Shown: positions 45,298-55,747 of the stretch, piece after piece
How the letters are laid out: each line of letters begins with the position of its first letter
Numbering within the stretch: position 1 is the first letter of the stretch
Assembly (NCBI GenBank): GCA_973895155.1
Contig: OZ316897.1
Coordinates: forward strand, 5,022,001-5,086,000
Source of the DNA: Marsupella aquatica
Taxonomy: Eukaryota; Marchantiophyta
Direction of reading: 5' to 3'
DNA length: 64,000 nucleotides
Made by a program: the position numbers and the translations under genes
Notes under the pieces: generated by a model
Database searches by the model: none
What the model saw: the letters and a program-made list of their open reading frames with translations, nothing else
What the model was told of the DNA's origin: nothing

Positions 45298-46536
45298 GTC
45301 TTTCTGCAAAAGGTCAGACAATATCAGTGCATTAAGGGCGTACTACACAGGTATGGAATCAGTGGCACGATCCAAAGGTGTTTGGAGAAAGGAGAAGTGA
45401 AACGAGTCTTAAGGGCTATGCATGGGGAGGAGGCCGGAGGACATTTTGCTCCAGTAACCACGTCTAAAAAGATATTAAATGTCGGTTACTGGTGGCCCAC
45501 CTTGCACAAGGATGTCTATCAGTTTATCAAACAATGCGATCCTTGTCAGCGAGCGGGAGGACCAAGGGCGTCCACAAGACATCCACTACACCCTATTCTA
45601 CCTCTGGCACCATTTGAGAAATGGGGTATTGATTACATTGGACCTCTGAAACCATTGACCCATCCTCGGAGAAACAAATACATAATCCTGGCCACGGATT
45701 ATGCAACTAAATGGGTAGAGGCCAGGCCGACAGCGAAGGATGATGCAATTACTACGGCTCGATTCATGTATGAGCAGATCTTCACCAGGTATGGCGCACC
45801 CCTAGAATTAGTTAGTGATAGAGGAACCCATTTTCTGAATGATATAATTAGTCGTTTAAATGAGCAGTATTTAGTTAGACATAGACCTACTACTCCCTAC
45901 CACCCAAAGGCAAATGGGTTGATAGAACGAGCAAATGGAATTATAGGAAAAATATTAAACAAGACCATAGCTCAGAACAAACTCGATTGGGATGATAAAT
46001 TGTTTGCTATTGTTTTTGCTTACAATTTAGCCTATAAATCCACTACTGGTCATACACCCTTTTACTTAACCTTTGGACAGGAAGCACTGGTACCCATGGA
46101 ACTTGAGATTCCTATATTTCAAGTTACAATTGAGGAGAGAGCCTCAGAGGAGGAAAGCCTAAAGGAGCGAGAATATAGATTAGAAGCTTTAGAAGAGGCA
46201 AGAATGATTTCAGCTGAGAGAGTAGAATATAGACAGAATATCATGAAGCAACAGTATGATAAAAAATTGAAACCAGTTAGTATTCACACAGGAGATCTTG
46301 TATTACTTTATGATAGTAGGTATAGTAGGTTTCCAGGGAAGCTTTACACTCACTGGCTAGGACCTTTCAGGGTATCAATGAAGTTCTCCAATGGCTCAGT
46401 GCAATTGGCCAACATTACTGGAGAGGTATACCCAGTTCGCATCCATTACGACCGCCTCAAGAAATACTATATGGATGAAGATGAAGTTGTTCGCGAGGAT
46501 GCTTCACAATTAAGTGGGGAGCTATGTGATGCCTAA
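45298..46536 (+). CDS. pol: G2 integrase
   Basis: The 384-codon frame from 45382 (open from about 45298) has the HHCC zinc site (WWPTLHKDVYQFIKQC, CDPCQRAGG). The catalytic core follows, with acids in WGIDYIGP, VSDRGTHF and NGLIERANG. The WLGPFRV module ends the protein, which overlaps the 3' LTR start by 12 bases: the last codons lie beyond 46524. Integrase cuts and joins the element DNA to the chromosome. The domain looks complete, but it is frameshifted from RT. Confidence 0.85.
   Translation, partial: VFLQKVRQYQCIKGVLHRYGISGTIQRCLEKGEVKRVLRAMHGEEAGGHFAPVTTSKKILNVGYWWPTLHKDVYQFIKQCDPCQRAGGPRASTRHPLHPILPLAPFEKWGIDYIGPLKPLTHPRRNKYIILATDYATKWVEARPTAKDDAITTARFMYEQIFTRYGAPLELVSDRGTHFLNDIISRLNEQYLVRHRPTTPYHPKANGLIERANGIIGKILNKTIAQNKLDWDDKLFAIVFAYNLAYKSTTGHTPFYLTFGQEALVPMELEIPIFQVTIEERASEEESLKEREYRLEALEEARMISAERVEYRQNIMKQQYDKKLKPVSIHTGDLVLLYDSRYSRFPGKLYTHWLGPFRVSMKFSNGSVQLANITGEVYPVRIHYDRLKKYYMDEDEVVREDASQLSGELCDA
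46508..46524 (+). promoter_or_regulatory. G2 polypurine tract
   Basis: AATTAAGTGGGGAGCTA directly precedes the 3' LTR start TGTGATGCC at 46525 and matches the G1 tract. It overlaps the integrase end. Confidence 0.6.
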
Positions 46537-46905
46537 CCAGGAATCACTAGGCCGGTTAAGTGGGAAAACGGAAGTGTACCCTAGAAACACCTTAGTATAG
46601 TTACAAGAATGAGGAAAATATAAACAATTAAGGGTGACTATGGAACCCGGGCCGAGGCTGGAAGTAAGGACGCCAGGGGAGAGAATACGATTAGGGTTAG
46701 GGCGCACTAAGTGTCGGCGGCTAGGGGTAACCAACGGTAGGGAAGACCAAAGGAGGAGAGGGGTAAGGACAGCTCGCAAGGAATGGTGACTCATTTGCAA
46801 GCACGAACTGGGCAGACGACTACGGGAGGCCAACTACTGTCAGTTGCTTAGACAAGCACTCTGGGCGGGAGCAGATACCAACGAATGACTCAAGGAGGGT
46901 ATGAG

Positions 46906-48102
46906 TGTGGTAAGTGGAATCATACAAATGTATATACTTTTATCCTTAAATACCAAGATTCGGTCCCGTAAAGAATAAACAAAGCGATTTACCAAGGTTT
47001 TGTGATGTTCGAAATCTTCAAGCGATTTCTTTGCTGTTTTTCCTTATATAATCCTGAAACGATTAGTATGTCACAAATGCTGAAATGAAATTCCCTAGGT
47101 TCGGCTTCTTCTCGATAGATTGAAAGGTTTTCTCTTCCTTCTAACTTCCTTATACACTTATTAGTGATCGATTTTACGTCATGAAGGTTGGTACAATTCC
47201 CATTTCAACTAGATTTCAAAGGCACACCTTAGTTATCCATTCAAATCTATTTCCTACAACTAATTCAAACATCAAAACTTGAATACTTAAGTTTGATTCA
47301 TGAAATGTTTGAAATTCAATTGATGTGAGTGGTACAAGTCTTCTCCATTAAATTCTTTCTCCTAAGCCCAATTTGGCATGAGAAAAAGACCCACACTTGG
47401 TCAAAAATCAATGTTGAAGAAAAGACAATGAATCATGATCTTGGGAGTCCACTTGTAAGGCTCCCTCAAAAGGTTTAAGATGCCAGAAGGTTTATAAGCC
47501 TAAAAACCTTGTCTCATCTAAACTTAGGGTCCTAAAAGGTAAAATAAGTCTAAGACTCTCTATATCTAATTCCTAAAGGTACACTAAACTATGTCCCTCT
47601 ATATCCTACTCTATCTAACTCATGAAAAGGCTCAAGAGGTGAGAAAAGAGATAGAAAATGATTTAAGTAACATATGCCAAAAAACCTTGGAGAATCGGTT
47701 TGGGTTATTCTGAAGTTGGTCTTTTGCAACCAAACTGAAATTCTCCTTATAGCCCTTGGAAAGAGCTTTCCAACGCACCAAATATCTCCTCAAACCGACA
47801 TCAGACCGATCCGCAAGCGTCCGTCAAAGTTGCTGCCAAAAGTCTAAACCGATTTTCCAACTTCCAAAGCGATTCTTCTGCTTCCTCCCGAAGCGATTTC
47901 TTTCGGATTTCTTTGAAAGCGATTGTTTGTCTGAAGCGATTCTTCCTTCTAAACTCAAACTTCTTAGCTTTCTTCCATAACATTCCTTTGAGGCTTAGAA
48001 TGGATTAAGGGGTGACAGATAAACCTAAATAAGCTTCAAGTAAGGTTAACATGTTTTTAAATGGATCACTTTCACTCCGTAGTTCCTTTTTACCTTTCCA
48101 CA
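46906..48102. mobile_element. 1,197-bp TG...CA insertion with 5-bp target duplication (solo LTR or non-autonomous element)
   Basis: It begins TGTGGTAAGTGG and ends CTTTCCACA, so the ends are TGTGG/CCACA inverted pairs. It is flanked by ATGAG at 46901-46905 and 48103-48107. The solo LTR at 39890 shows the empty site. The interior is AT-rich, contains no gene, and shows no internal primer site or second LTR copy, so a solo LTR of another family is most likely. AAGCGATT is repeated several times in it. Confidence 0.85.
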
Positions 48103-48732
48103 ATGAGCAACGTCAATCAAGCGACACATTTTTGGGGATGCCTATTCGAACGGGCAAGTGAGTACATTGGGACTTACAAGGACGAAGAATCGGAGAGAGC
48201 AGCTCAAGAACAGCAGGAGCTCGCTCGACTGTGGGAGCTGCAGAAATCTGCCTTCTTAGGAGGAGAACTCATCAAGGCCGAGTTCTTGTGGACTCCTACT
48301 GCCAATCAGCTTGACGACCTTCTGTTTTGCAAAAACAGGATCATCGACATTCGGGAAGCCATCAACCGCTGCAACGACATACACTGGGAGTTGAAGAGTA
48401 GCACGGAGGGGTGGACAAAGGCAACTGTGCTAGGAGATACATCCACGGTAGCCAAGATGAAGAGGAAAGGAAACAACAACGAAGAGGCCACCCCGGCAAA
48501 AAGAACGAGGTCGGCGGCACCAAGGAAGCCAACAGAGCAGGGAAGCAGGAGGCAGGCGGAAGCCGAAGAGGAGGAGGTCAATCCCATCAATGCCATTCCA
48601 ACAAAGGATGAGACCTAGAAAGGCTGGGTGGCGACCCTACCAGAAGAGGTGCAACTGCATTTTGCATGGGAGGAGGATGCATGCTTTACGGCCATGCAGA
48701 CCAAGAAGTACCAGGGCTTCATGGCCGGATCT
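48103..48732 (+). pseudogene. LTR ORF start in the G2 3' LTR, truncated
   Basis: It starts with MSNVNQATHFWGCLFERASE as in the solo LTR, and is open to a TAG at 48616-48618, where the solo LTR has a Trp codon (a G to A change). The upstream basic segment lies before the 1,197-bp insertion and also has stops there. It ends at 48732 after MAGSG. Confidence 0.8.
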
Positions 48733-49900
48733 GGGACGATTGTAGACACCGAGAGTCGCGTGACCGAGCCTTTCACCATAAGGAATCGTCTCCAACTGCC
48801 TGGGGACGAGGGTATGAGCTCGGGTGAACGGAACATTCCTTGGCTTCCTGATTCTCCTCCGAGGCCATTTCAAGAGAGATTCTCAATTCATTATCCAACT
48901 CCCGAACATCCTTCATCGAATGTCTTCTGGGATGTGGAAATTCAGTCTGCCAAATTTCTTGGTCGTATCAATTTCTATGATACAAACCTTCCTGAGTCTT
49001 CATCGCGCCCTTCGCAAAGGCTTCCTAGTGCGCGGTACGTTGCAACTTGAACATTTGGCTTTCGACAAAAGCCAAAACGCAAGAAGGCAGGGCTCAACGA
49101 CGAATATGAATCTTTGTTTGATCCGGGATCATCCTAGGATCATAGTGGTCATGGTCTTGGGTAGCGCTTAGCGCTACTTATTTCATGGAGGAGACCCACA
49201 TCCGGTTTGTAGTTTGGAATCGGAGGAGGTGCACTTGGTGCTTTGTTTTGGGGTTAGGTTAGGCTTGTGAATGGGTTATTTCACCGAGGATTACTCTGTT
49301 AGAGTGAGGTTGACTACAGTTCGCAGGGCTCAATGACGGATTTGGGTCTTTCTTTGATCCGACACTTGAATAGAATTGTGTGGTTAGACTCTTAGGCCGT
49401 CCGGAGATACTTGTTTTGCTTATTTGATCTGTGATCCGGTGAATAATTTTGAATCGGTGGAGGTGGACTTTAGGCTCCTCATTTTGGAATTTTGTATTGT
49501 GCTTCATTAGTAGAAGCGTGTATACACAATGTTTTCGCTTTAGAAAAAATCATTTTGGCTTGAGTTTTGTTAACTGGTATCATTATGTTTTTCATTTTTG
49601 GGTAGCGCCTGGCGCTATGATGTTTCATGGTTGTGTTTCATTATGGTATTCAGTTTTGGGTAGCGCCTAGTGCTATGATGTTTTCATGTTTGAGTCGATC
49701 GCTATGTTTGGAACCTTGGATGATTAAAAGTGAACACTGCTTTGGATTTCAAGAGTTTTTACCCATTGACTAGCCAGGTTATTCATGGAATATTCTCTTT
49801 CACGTGTTATTTTGGGATATATTGTTGACGTTTTGGTTGAATTATTTTCCTGTTTCCTTTTTGCTATTTCTTGTTTGGATTTTCCTGTTTCCTGGCACGG
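48733..49900 (+). mobile_element. Degenerate family A fragment
   Basis: Three palindromes of the family A type (49162-49176, 49603-49617, 49661-49675) tie this stretch to 1-2484. An open segment 48733-49050 (IPWLPDSPPRPFQERFSIHY) is fused in frame to the truncated LTR ORF by chance of the junction. The short sentence GGGCTCAA-GACG...TTTGATCCG occurs at 49090 and again at 49325, which suggests an internal duplication. No ParB-like exon is seen here. Confidence 0.4.
49162..49675. repeat. Three family A palindromes
   Basis: TAGCGCTTAGCGCTA (49162), TAGCGCCTGGCGCTA (49603, exact) and TAGCGCCTAGTGCTA (49661). The last two share the context TTTTGGG before and TGATGTTT after, so those 58-bp units may be a local duplication. 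Confidence 0.8.
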
Positions 49901-49938
49901 TGGTGATACCCATTTGAACTAACCTAGGTGGGGGTAAG

Positions 49939-50958
49939 TTGGCGGAATCAAGTGATGTTGTGACAGGGATGACAAGTATCTTGTTGGGGGCAGCCACTAC
50001 TATAGTGAAAACGCCATTATTTTCAGCTATGGATATGTTATTGGGAGTTAGTCTAGCAGAGGTGTTCAAATTGGCGGCCACATTATGCGAGGACACTCCA
50101 GTTGTTGCTTCACGTGCAGAAGCAACGCCCAATTTTGAAGCAGTGGATTTGAATCCACCTATTGCCAGTAATGAGACATGGCATGCAGTAGCGGCAAGGT
50201 TGATAGATTTACCAACACGCCCTGCTTATGAGAGGACTAGGTTTAAACCTAGCATCATATCGTTGGATAATCGGAGTGGTATCTTCTGATTAGTTGGGCC
50301 TTCTAGAGCAATATACCAGCCAGAGCGAGTGTTACTGGATACTGGTGCTCAACCCTTGATGTTGGGTAAGTTTGCAATAAGAGGATTGGGAATGCGTCCT
50401 GGTGATTTGGAGGAGTGTCCCTTTCCCATTCAGACTTCATTGGGAGGACCTACACCTACACAACATATCACTCAACGAGCACTTGAACTTAGGATTTAGG
50501 AGGATCATTCAAAGGATAATTCACGGATCCAGGCTAGAGCTATTTTGACTAAAGCTGAGTCATATGATGTCTTGGTGGGATGTATAGTTCTCTATCCTAT
50601 GGGATTTGTTCTTGATTTTTGGAATGAATCGGTGTCGTATCGACCCGATTGGCAATCTGGAGATGCTCAATTGAGCCAATTGCTAGTGCAATTTAGTGGA
50701 CCTGTTGGAGGCCCCAAATCTGCACCATTGTCTTTGGCAGCATTCAGTAGTTTGATTACTGGAGCTGATGATTTGATTGAGGGTAACGCACATGCAGCAG
50801 ATGTTCCTACGGTGGAGGAGACACATGAGGAACACTTGATGTATGGATTGCCCATTGATAGTGCTGTGACACCAGTATGGGGTACTGGACAGGCCTTGCC
50901 ACAAAGTGCAGCCCGATTGATACATGATGCATGGCATCATGCTTTTACACCGCAATAG
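49939..50958 (+). pseudogene. G3 aspartic protease region
   Basis: One frame, broken by TGA at 50287 and TAG at 50497, closing with TAG at 50956. The N-terminal 115 residues show no clear capsid signature. The protease active site is VLLDTGAQPLMLG, with DTGA at 50338-50349. After it, ILTKAESYDVLVGCIVLYPMG fits the closing part of a retropepsin domain. Residues after that (NESVSYRPDWQSGDAQ) lead toward the methyltransferase. A one-base frame change near 50985 separates the two. A gag zinc knuckle is not seen. Confidence 0.7.
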
Positions 50959-50985
50959 GAGTACTATCCAGTGGTGAAAGACCAG

Positions 50986-51618
50986 TGACTCTTTCACCAC
51001 CGGATACTACTCCTATTGCATGGCAATATCCACATGAGGGTATTTGTTTGTTGGATTTATTTGGTGGAATTAGCACTAGATTGGTGGTCGTTCTTCAAGC
51101 CGACATTCTTGTGCGCCGTTATTTGTATGTGGAGATTGATGAGACAGCCCGTAGAGTCTCATTACGTCATGTGGCATTGTTGGTCAAACGTTACCCATAG
51201 TTGTTGCCAGTGGATGCCGTTCGTGGTTATCAGCATGCATTGCTAGGTGATATTTCATTGTTGGGGGCAGATCATTTGCATCGCGTTGGCCCCATTGATT
51301 TGGTGATTGCGGGTTGGCCATGTCAGGGTCAATCTAGAGCTGGAGTTGGATATGGACTTCATGATCCACGATCTGCATTGTTTTGGGAGATGTTACGGGT
51401 TTTGCGTCATCTCCAGTTGCATTAGACACATTCCCCTGCCTACATATTGGAGAATGTGCCATTATTGGGTGATGATCATCATCGACTTGTTGCCAGTGTT
51501 CATCAGGTTAAGTCTTGGATTGGACCTGTTGTGTTATTGGATGCTGCATGTGTGGGTTCTCGTGCACATCGTCCACGCTTGTGGTGGACTAATTTGTTAC
51601 CTTGTGAGGTGTTGAAGC
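50986..51618 (+). pseudogene. G3 C5-DNA methyltransferase, N-terminal part (motifs I-VIII)
   Basis: The enzyme family transfers a methyl group from S-adenosylmethionine to C5 of cytosine. Motif I is LLDLFGGISTRL (about 51048), the AdoMet-binding loop. Motif II is YVEIDETAR. Motif IV is AGWPCQGQSRAG, with the catalytic Cys codon at 51321-51323. Motif VI is YILENVPLLG (Glu codon at 51450). Motif VIII is GSRAHRPRLWWTNL. The spacing, and the A-H-R-x-R-x-x-W end of motif VIII, recall DNMT3/DRM-type enzymes. In-frame TAGs at 51198 and 51423 break it, each likely from CAG. The frame stops at 51618, where the copia element starts, and resumes at 55748. Confidence 0.88.
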
Positions 51619-52001
51619 TGTTGGGTATTTACTCTTACGTCTAGGTTAGGTATGACGTGGTTGGTACAACAACGTGGGTTGGTACAACTACGTGGTTAGG
51701 TACAACTACGTGATTAGGTACAACTATGTGGTTAGGTACAACTAAGTTGCACACTATATCATAAGAGGCATGTGTGCTTGGAGAGGTAGAACCAAGGCTC
51801 ATTGTTATGGAGCCACTTGAGAGATAGGGAGAGCTTACACTGTGGAGACTCGGTATAGCCGACGGGCTTAGAGTTCAGTAAAGCTCTCTTGTGTGTTCCC
51901 GTGGACGTAGCCTCAAGGAGGTGAACCACGTATCTCTTGTGTCGACTATTGTGCGTTGGATGGTTCATGGGCTTGCCGTTGCGATCGTCGTCTATGCTCA
52001 A
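51619..52001 (+). repeat. Nested copia 5' LTR
   Basis: Starts TGTTGGGTATTTACTC. It matches the 3' LTR except for a 36-bp difference in the tandem part, the missing final CA, and one substitution seen by eye (ACGTGATT against ACATGATT). Confidence 0.9.
51650..51747 (+). repeat. 18-bp minisatellite in the LTR
   Basis: Units like GTGGTTAGGTACAACTAC repeat five times here. The 3' LTR (55353-55486) has two more units, accounting for the 36-bp length difference. Confidence 0.85.
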
Positions 52002-55000
52002 TGATCACTCCTGTCAAATTGAGGGAATTGGGTCTGTGAAGATTCAAATGTTTGATGGCGCTGTGCGCATAGTGTCCGGAGTCAGGTATGTACCTGGCAT
52101 GCGTAAGAATCTGATTTCACTCGGTGTGTTGGATTCAAATGGTCATCAATGGAACGTTATTGATGGTGAACTTCAAGTCAGGTCGGGAGAGACAGTGATT
52201 TTGAAGGGGAGTAGACAAAAGAATTTGTATGTGTTACAGGGCAATACTGTATGTGGAGAGGCCAATGTAACCAAGTCTCACGAGGAGATGACTCAACTGT
52301 GGCATTCACGGCTAGGCCACATGAGTGAGAAGGGTTTGGCTATCTTACGGAAGAATGGACTCATTTCTGATTTGCAATCTTGTAAATTAGAGTTTTGTGA
52401 GCATTGCATTCTTGGAAAGCAGCATCGTCGTGCTTTTGGTGTTGGAACTCATCGTTCCAAAGCGGTTCTTGAGTACATACATAGTGACGTGTGGGGTCCA
52501 TCCCCGACTCCCTCACACTCTGGAAAGTTGTACTATGTATCATTTATTGATGATTACTCAAGATTTGTGTGGATTTATTTCATGACGCATAAGTCTGATG
52601 TCTTGTCCATTTTTAAGAAGTGGAAGGCCCAGGTGGAGAATCAGACTGGAAACACGATCAAGTGTTTGGATACAAGGGTGAAGAGTCTGAGGTCAGACAA
52701 CGGCGGGGAGTACACTTCAATGGAATTTGAAGAGTACTGTTCAGAACAGGGGATAACTCGCCATCTCACCACAGTTTATACTCCGCAGCAGAATGGTGTC
52801 GCTGAGAGGCTCAATCGGACACTGTTGGAGCGGTCACGGAGTATGTTGAGCCAATCAGGTTTACCACAAGAATTTTGGGCAGAAGTTGTCAATACCGCAG
52901 CTTATTTGGTAAATCTTTCTCCTTCTAGTGCTATCAATTTCAAAACGCCGTTTGAGATGCGCTATAAGCGGCAAGCAGACTATCATGGCTTGGTAATTTT
53001 TGGAAGTGATGCATATGCTCTCACACCAAAGCAGAATAGGACCAAGTTGGATCCTACCTCCAGGAAATGTGTTTTTCTTGGGTACCAGAGTGGTGTGAAA
53101 GCCTATAGGCTATGGGATCCTATTGCCTGTAAGCTCGTTGTCAGTAGGGATGTTTCCTTCAATGAATCCAGATTATTGAAGGAGGGGGAGAATACTCAGG
53201 TCTCCCGTACTGACAAAGGAAAATCTCCTATCCCGGATCTCGTTGAGGGGGAAATTGGTTATGAGGTGCATGACCGGAGAGAAGGAGTTGCTCCAATTAT
53301 GGAGCTGGTTCCTATGCCAGAGGAACCAGAGGAGTTTGTTGATGCTGGTGAGCAACAAGTGGATGCTGTTGAGCTTCAAATTGTACCAGCACACGCAGAT
53401 CAACCGGAGTCATCGGCTAGAAGAACATCTGGTCGCACTGTACGCGCTCCATCAAGGTATGGACAGTGGGTTGATTCATCTCAACTGCAAGAGGATGATT
53501 TTACAGCTGATGATGAGGGTGATGCGTTAATTTTGGAAGAAGGAGAACCTTCTTCATTTCATGAGGCAAGTGCTTCAAAAGAGAAGCAGAAGTGGACTAC
53601 AGCAATGCAAACGGAGATGCAGTCACTAAAGGACAACAAAACTTGGGAGCTTGTTAAGCTGCCTAAGGGTCAGCAAGTGGTGGACAGCAAGTGGATTTAC
53701 AAGCTGAAGGATAATTCCATAGGAGGTGGATCGAAGGTCTACAAGGCTAGATTGGTAGCAAAGGGATTCACACAAGAGAAAGGTGTGGATTACAATGAGG
53801 TCTTCTCACCAGTTGCTAAGTACTCTACAATACGACTATTGTGTGTACTTGTTGTAATGTTTGGTCTGCTCCTAGATCAGATGGATGTTGTCACAGCTTT
53901 CCTCTATGGCACATTGGAAGAGGTGATCTTCATGAGACAACCGCTAGGTTTTGTGAAGAGAGGACAGGAGGAATTGGTTTGCAGATTGCTGAAATCCTTG
54001 TATGGGTTGAAGCAGTCACCAAGACAGTGGAACAAGCGGTTTGACGATTGGATTCGGTCACAAGGTTTTCACAGAAGTGTATTGACCCTTGTGTGTATTT
54101 GAAACCGGTGAAGAATGTTGTCTTTGGGTTCATTGTTTTAGTACTTTATGTGGATGACATGCTAATTGCAGCCAAGGATAGGTCTGAGATTGTTAAGCTC
54201 AAGGCACTGCTTAGTGCAGAGTTTAAGATGAAGGACTTAGGGCCAGCTAAGAGGATTTTGGGTATGGAGATCACTAGGGACTTGGAGGCTGGCAAGCTAT
54301 GGTTGACGCAAAGTAGTTATGCGAGGAAGGTAATTGCAAGGTTCAACATGGAGAATAGCAAGCCAGTAAGTACCCCGTTGGCTCCACACTTCAAGTTATC
54401 ATCAGCGTTCTGTCCTACGGATGACACAGAGAAGGGGTTGATGTCAAAGGTTCCATATGACAAGGCAGTGGGGAGTCTCATGTATTTGATGACTTGCACT
54501 AGACCTGATCTTGCCATGGCTATGGGCAAGGTGAGCAGGTACATGTCGAATCCAGGGAAGGTACACTGGGAAGCAGTGAAGTGGATTATCAGGTACTTGA
54601 AGGGTACCGTGGATCATGGTCTTTTATTTGATGCGAATGCAAAGAATGCTAGATCATTGATTGGCTATGTAGATTCTGACTATGGACAAGATTTGGACTG
54701 AAGGAGATCAACAACAGGATACGTGTTCACACTTGGCGGTGGATGCATAAGTTGGAGGTCTACTTTGCAGAAGTGTATTGCTCAGTCTACTACAGAAGCG
54801 GAGTATGTTGCAGCTGCGGAAGCAGCAAAGGAAGCGATTTGGTTGGATAGACTTATCACTGAAATGGGATTGCCACAGGGGAATGTGAAGCTCCATTGTG
54901 ATAGTCAAAGTGCGCTCCACCTTGCTGTGAACCAGGTGATGGACAGCAGAGTGAAGCACATTGACGTCAGGTACCATTTTATCAGGCAGGCTGTGTCTGA

Positions 55001-55130
55001 TAATTTGTTTGAGCTAGTCAAGATTGATGGTAAACTCAACCCGGCTGACGCATTTACCAAAGTGATTCCTTTGGAGAGTTTCTCTAGACACCGTGACGTA
55101 TTGCAGGTTTTGCAATTGCATCACAAGTAG
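52002..55130 (+). pseudogene. pol: Nested copia pol (integrase, RT, RNase H), 5'-deleted
   Basis: The open frame actually begins at a chance ATG in the LTR (51937), but true copia sequence starts at 52002 with the C-terminal end of protease (QIEGIGSVKIQMFDG). Integrase follows: zinc site HSRLGHMSEKG...CEHCILGK, catalytic acids in IHSDVWGP, RSDNGGEY and QNGVAERLN. Reverse transcriptase has YKARLVAKGFTQEKG and YVDD at 54147-54158. A frameshift at about 54072 separates the palm halves. A TGA at 54699-54701 (CGA expected) interrupts RNase H, which continues to 55130 (CIAQSTTEAEYVAAAEAAKE). It is most like the Tnt1/Tork type. It cannot move by itself. Confidence 0.9.
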
Positions 55131-55321
55131 AGTTTTCTTAAACATTCATTGTAATTACTGATATATGCTCTTCCTCATTCCTATGTATTAGGCTACGGCT
55201 TAGTTCTGGTTTGCTCTAGTTAGAGAGGGAAACCGGTTTGGTTTCTGTCCAGAACTTCCCGCTGAGGGATCATATACATTGGCAGTATTACTCTCCCCTA
55301 GACCAGAGTCAAGGGGAAGAT
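55131..55321 (+). other. Nested copia 3' untranslated part and polypurine tract
   Basis: No gene. The run AAGGGGAAGAT at 55311-55321 directly precedes the 3' LTR and is the likely polypurine tract. Confidence 0.65.
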
Positions 55322-55742
55322 TGTTGGGTATTTACTCTTACGTCTAGGTTAGGTATGACGTGGTTGGTACAACAACGTGGGTTGGTACAACTACGTGGTT
55401 AGGTACAACTACATGATTAGGTACAACTATGTGGTTAGGTACAACTACGTGATTAGGTACAACTATGTGGTTAGGTACAACTAAGTTGCACACTATATCA
55501 TAAGAGGCATGTGTGCTTGGAGAGGTAGAACCAAGGCTCATTGTTATGGAGCCACTTGAGAGATAGGGAGAGCTTACACTGTGGAGACTCGGTATAGCCG
55601 ACGGGCTTAGAGTTCAGTAAAGCTCTCTTGTGTGTTCCCGTGGACGTAGCCTCAAGGAGGTGAACCACGTATCTCTTGTGTCGACTATTGTGCGTTGGAT
55701 GGTTCATGGGCTTGCCGTTGCGATCGTCGTCTATGCTCAACA
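55322..55742 (+). repeat. Nested copia 3' LTR (421 bp)
   Basis: Runs from TGTTGGGTATT to TGCTCAACA and is followed by GAAGC. It is the longer LTR because of two extra 18-bp units. Confidence 0.92.
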
Positions 55743-55747
55743 GAAGC

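Larger units (their letters stand above)
31631..48732 (+). mobile_element. Ty3/gypsy retrotransposon G2 with nested insertions
   Basis: Order on the plus strand: 5' LTR (31631-35626, outer part missing), primer site, gag, protease, reverse transcriptase split by a solo LTR, integrase, polypurine tract, 3' LTR (46525-48732, end missing and split by another insertion). It belongs to the same lineage as G1, sharing LTR start, primer site, polypurine tract and the LTR ORF. Both outer ends are truncated, so no target duplication can be found. Internal frameshifts and stops show it is inactive. Confidence 0.85.
46525..48732 (+). repeat. G2 3' LTR, split and truncated
   Basis: It follows the solo LTR from its start through the LTR ORF beginning, except for the 1,197-bp insertion at 46906-48102. 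The match ends at 48732 within GGATCTGG, where family A sequence starts. About 3.6 kb of the LTR is lost. Confidence 0.85.
51619..55742 (+). mobile_element. Copia element nested in the methyltransferase gene, gag deleted
   Basis: A 4,124-bp insertion with LTRs at 51619-52001 and 55322-55742, flanked by GAAGC (51614-51618 and 55743-55747). Integrase, RT and RNase H are present. The primer site, gag and catalytic part of protease are missing: the 5' LTR runs straight into the C-terminal part of protease at 52002, with the last two LTR bases lost. The element is therefore a deletion derivative. It belongs to a different copia group from the one at 14824, with much longer LTRs. Confidence 0.93.

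Noticed and set aside
48628-49050. A single 140-codon gene across the G2/family A junction
   Set aside because: The first part is the LTR ORF and the second is family A sequence; the open frame is a chance fusion at 48733.
51937-52001. The ATG at 51937 as the true start of the copia polyprotein
   Set aside because: It lies in LTR sequence that is also present, without the pol extension, in the 3' LTR; the open frame results from a deletion.
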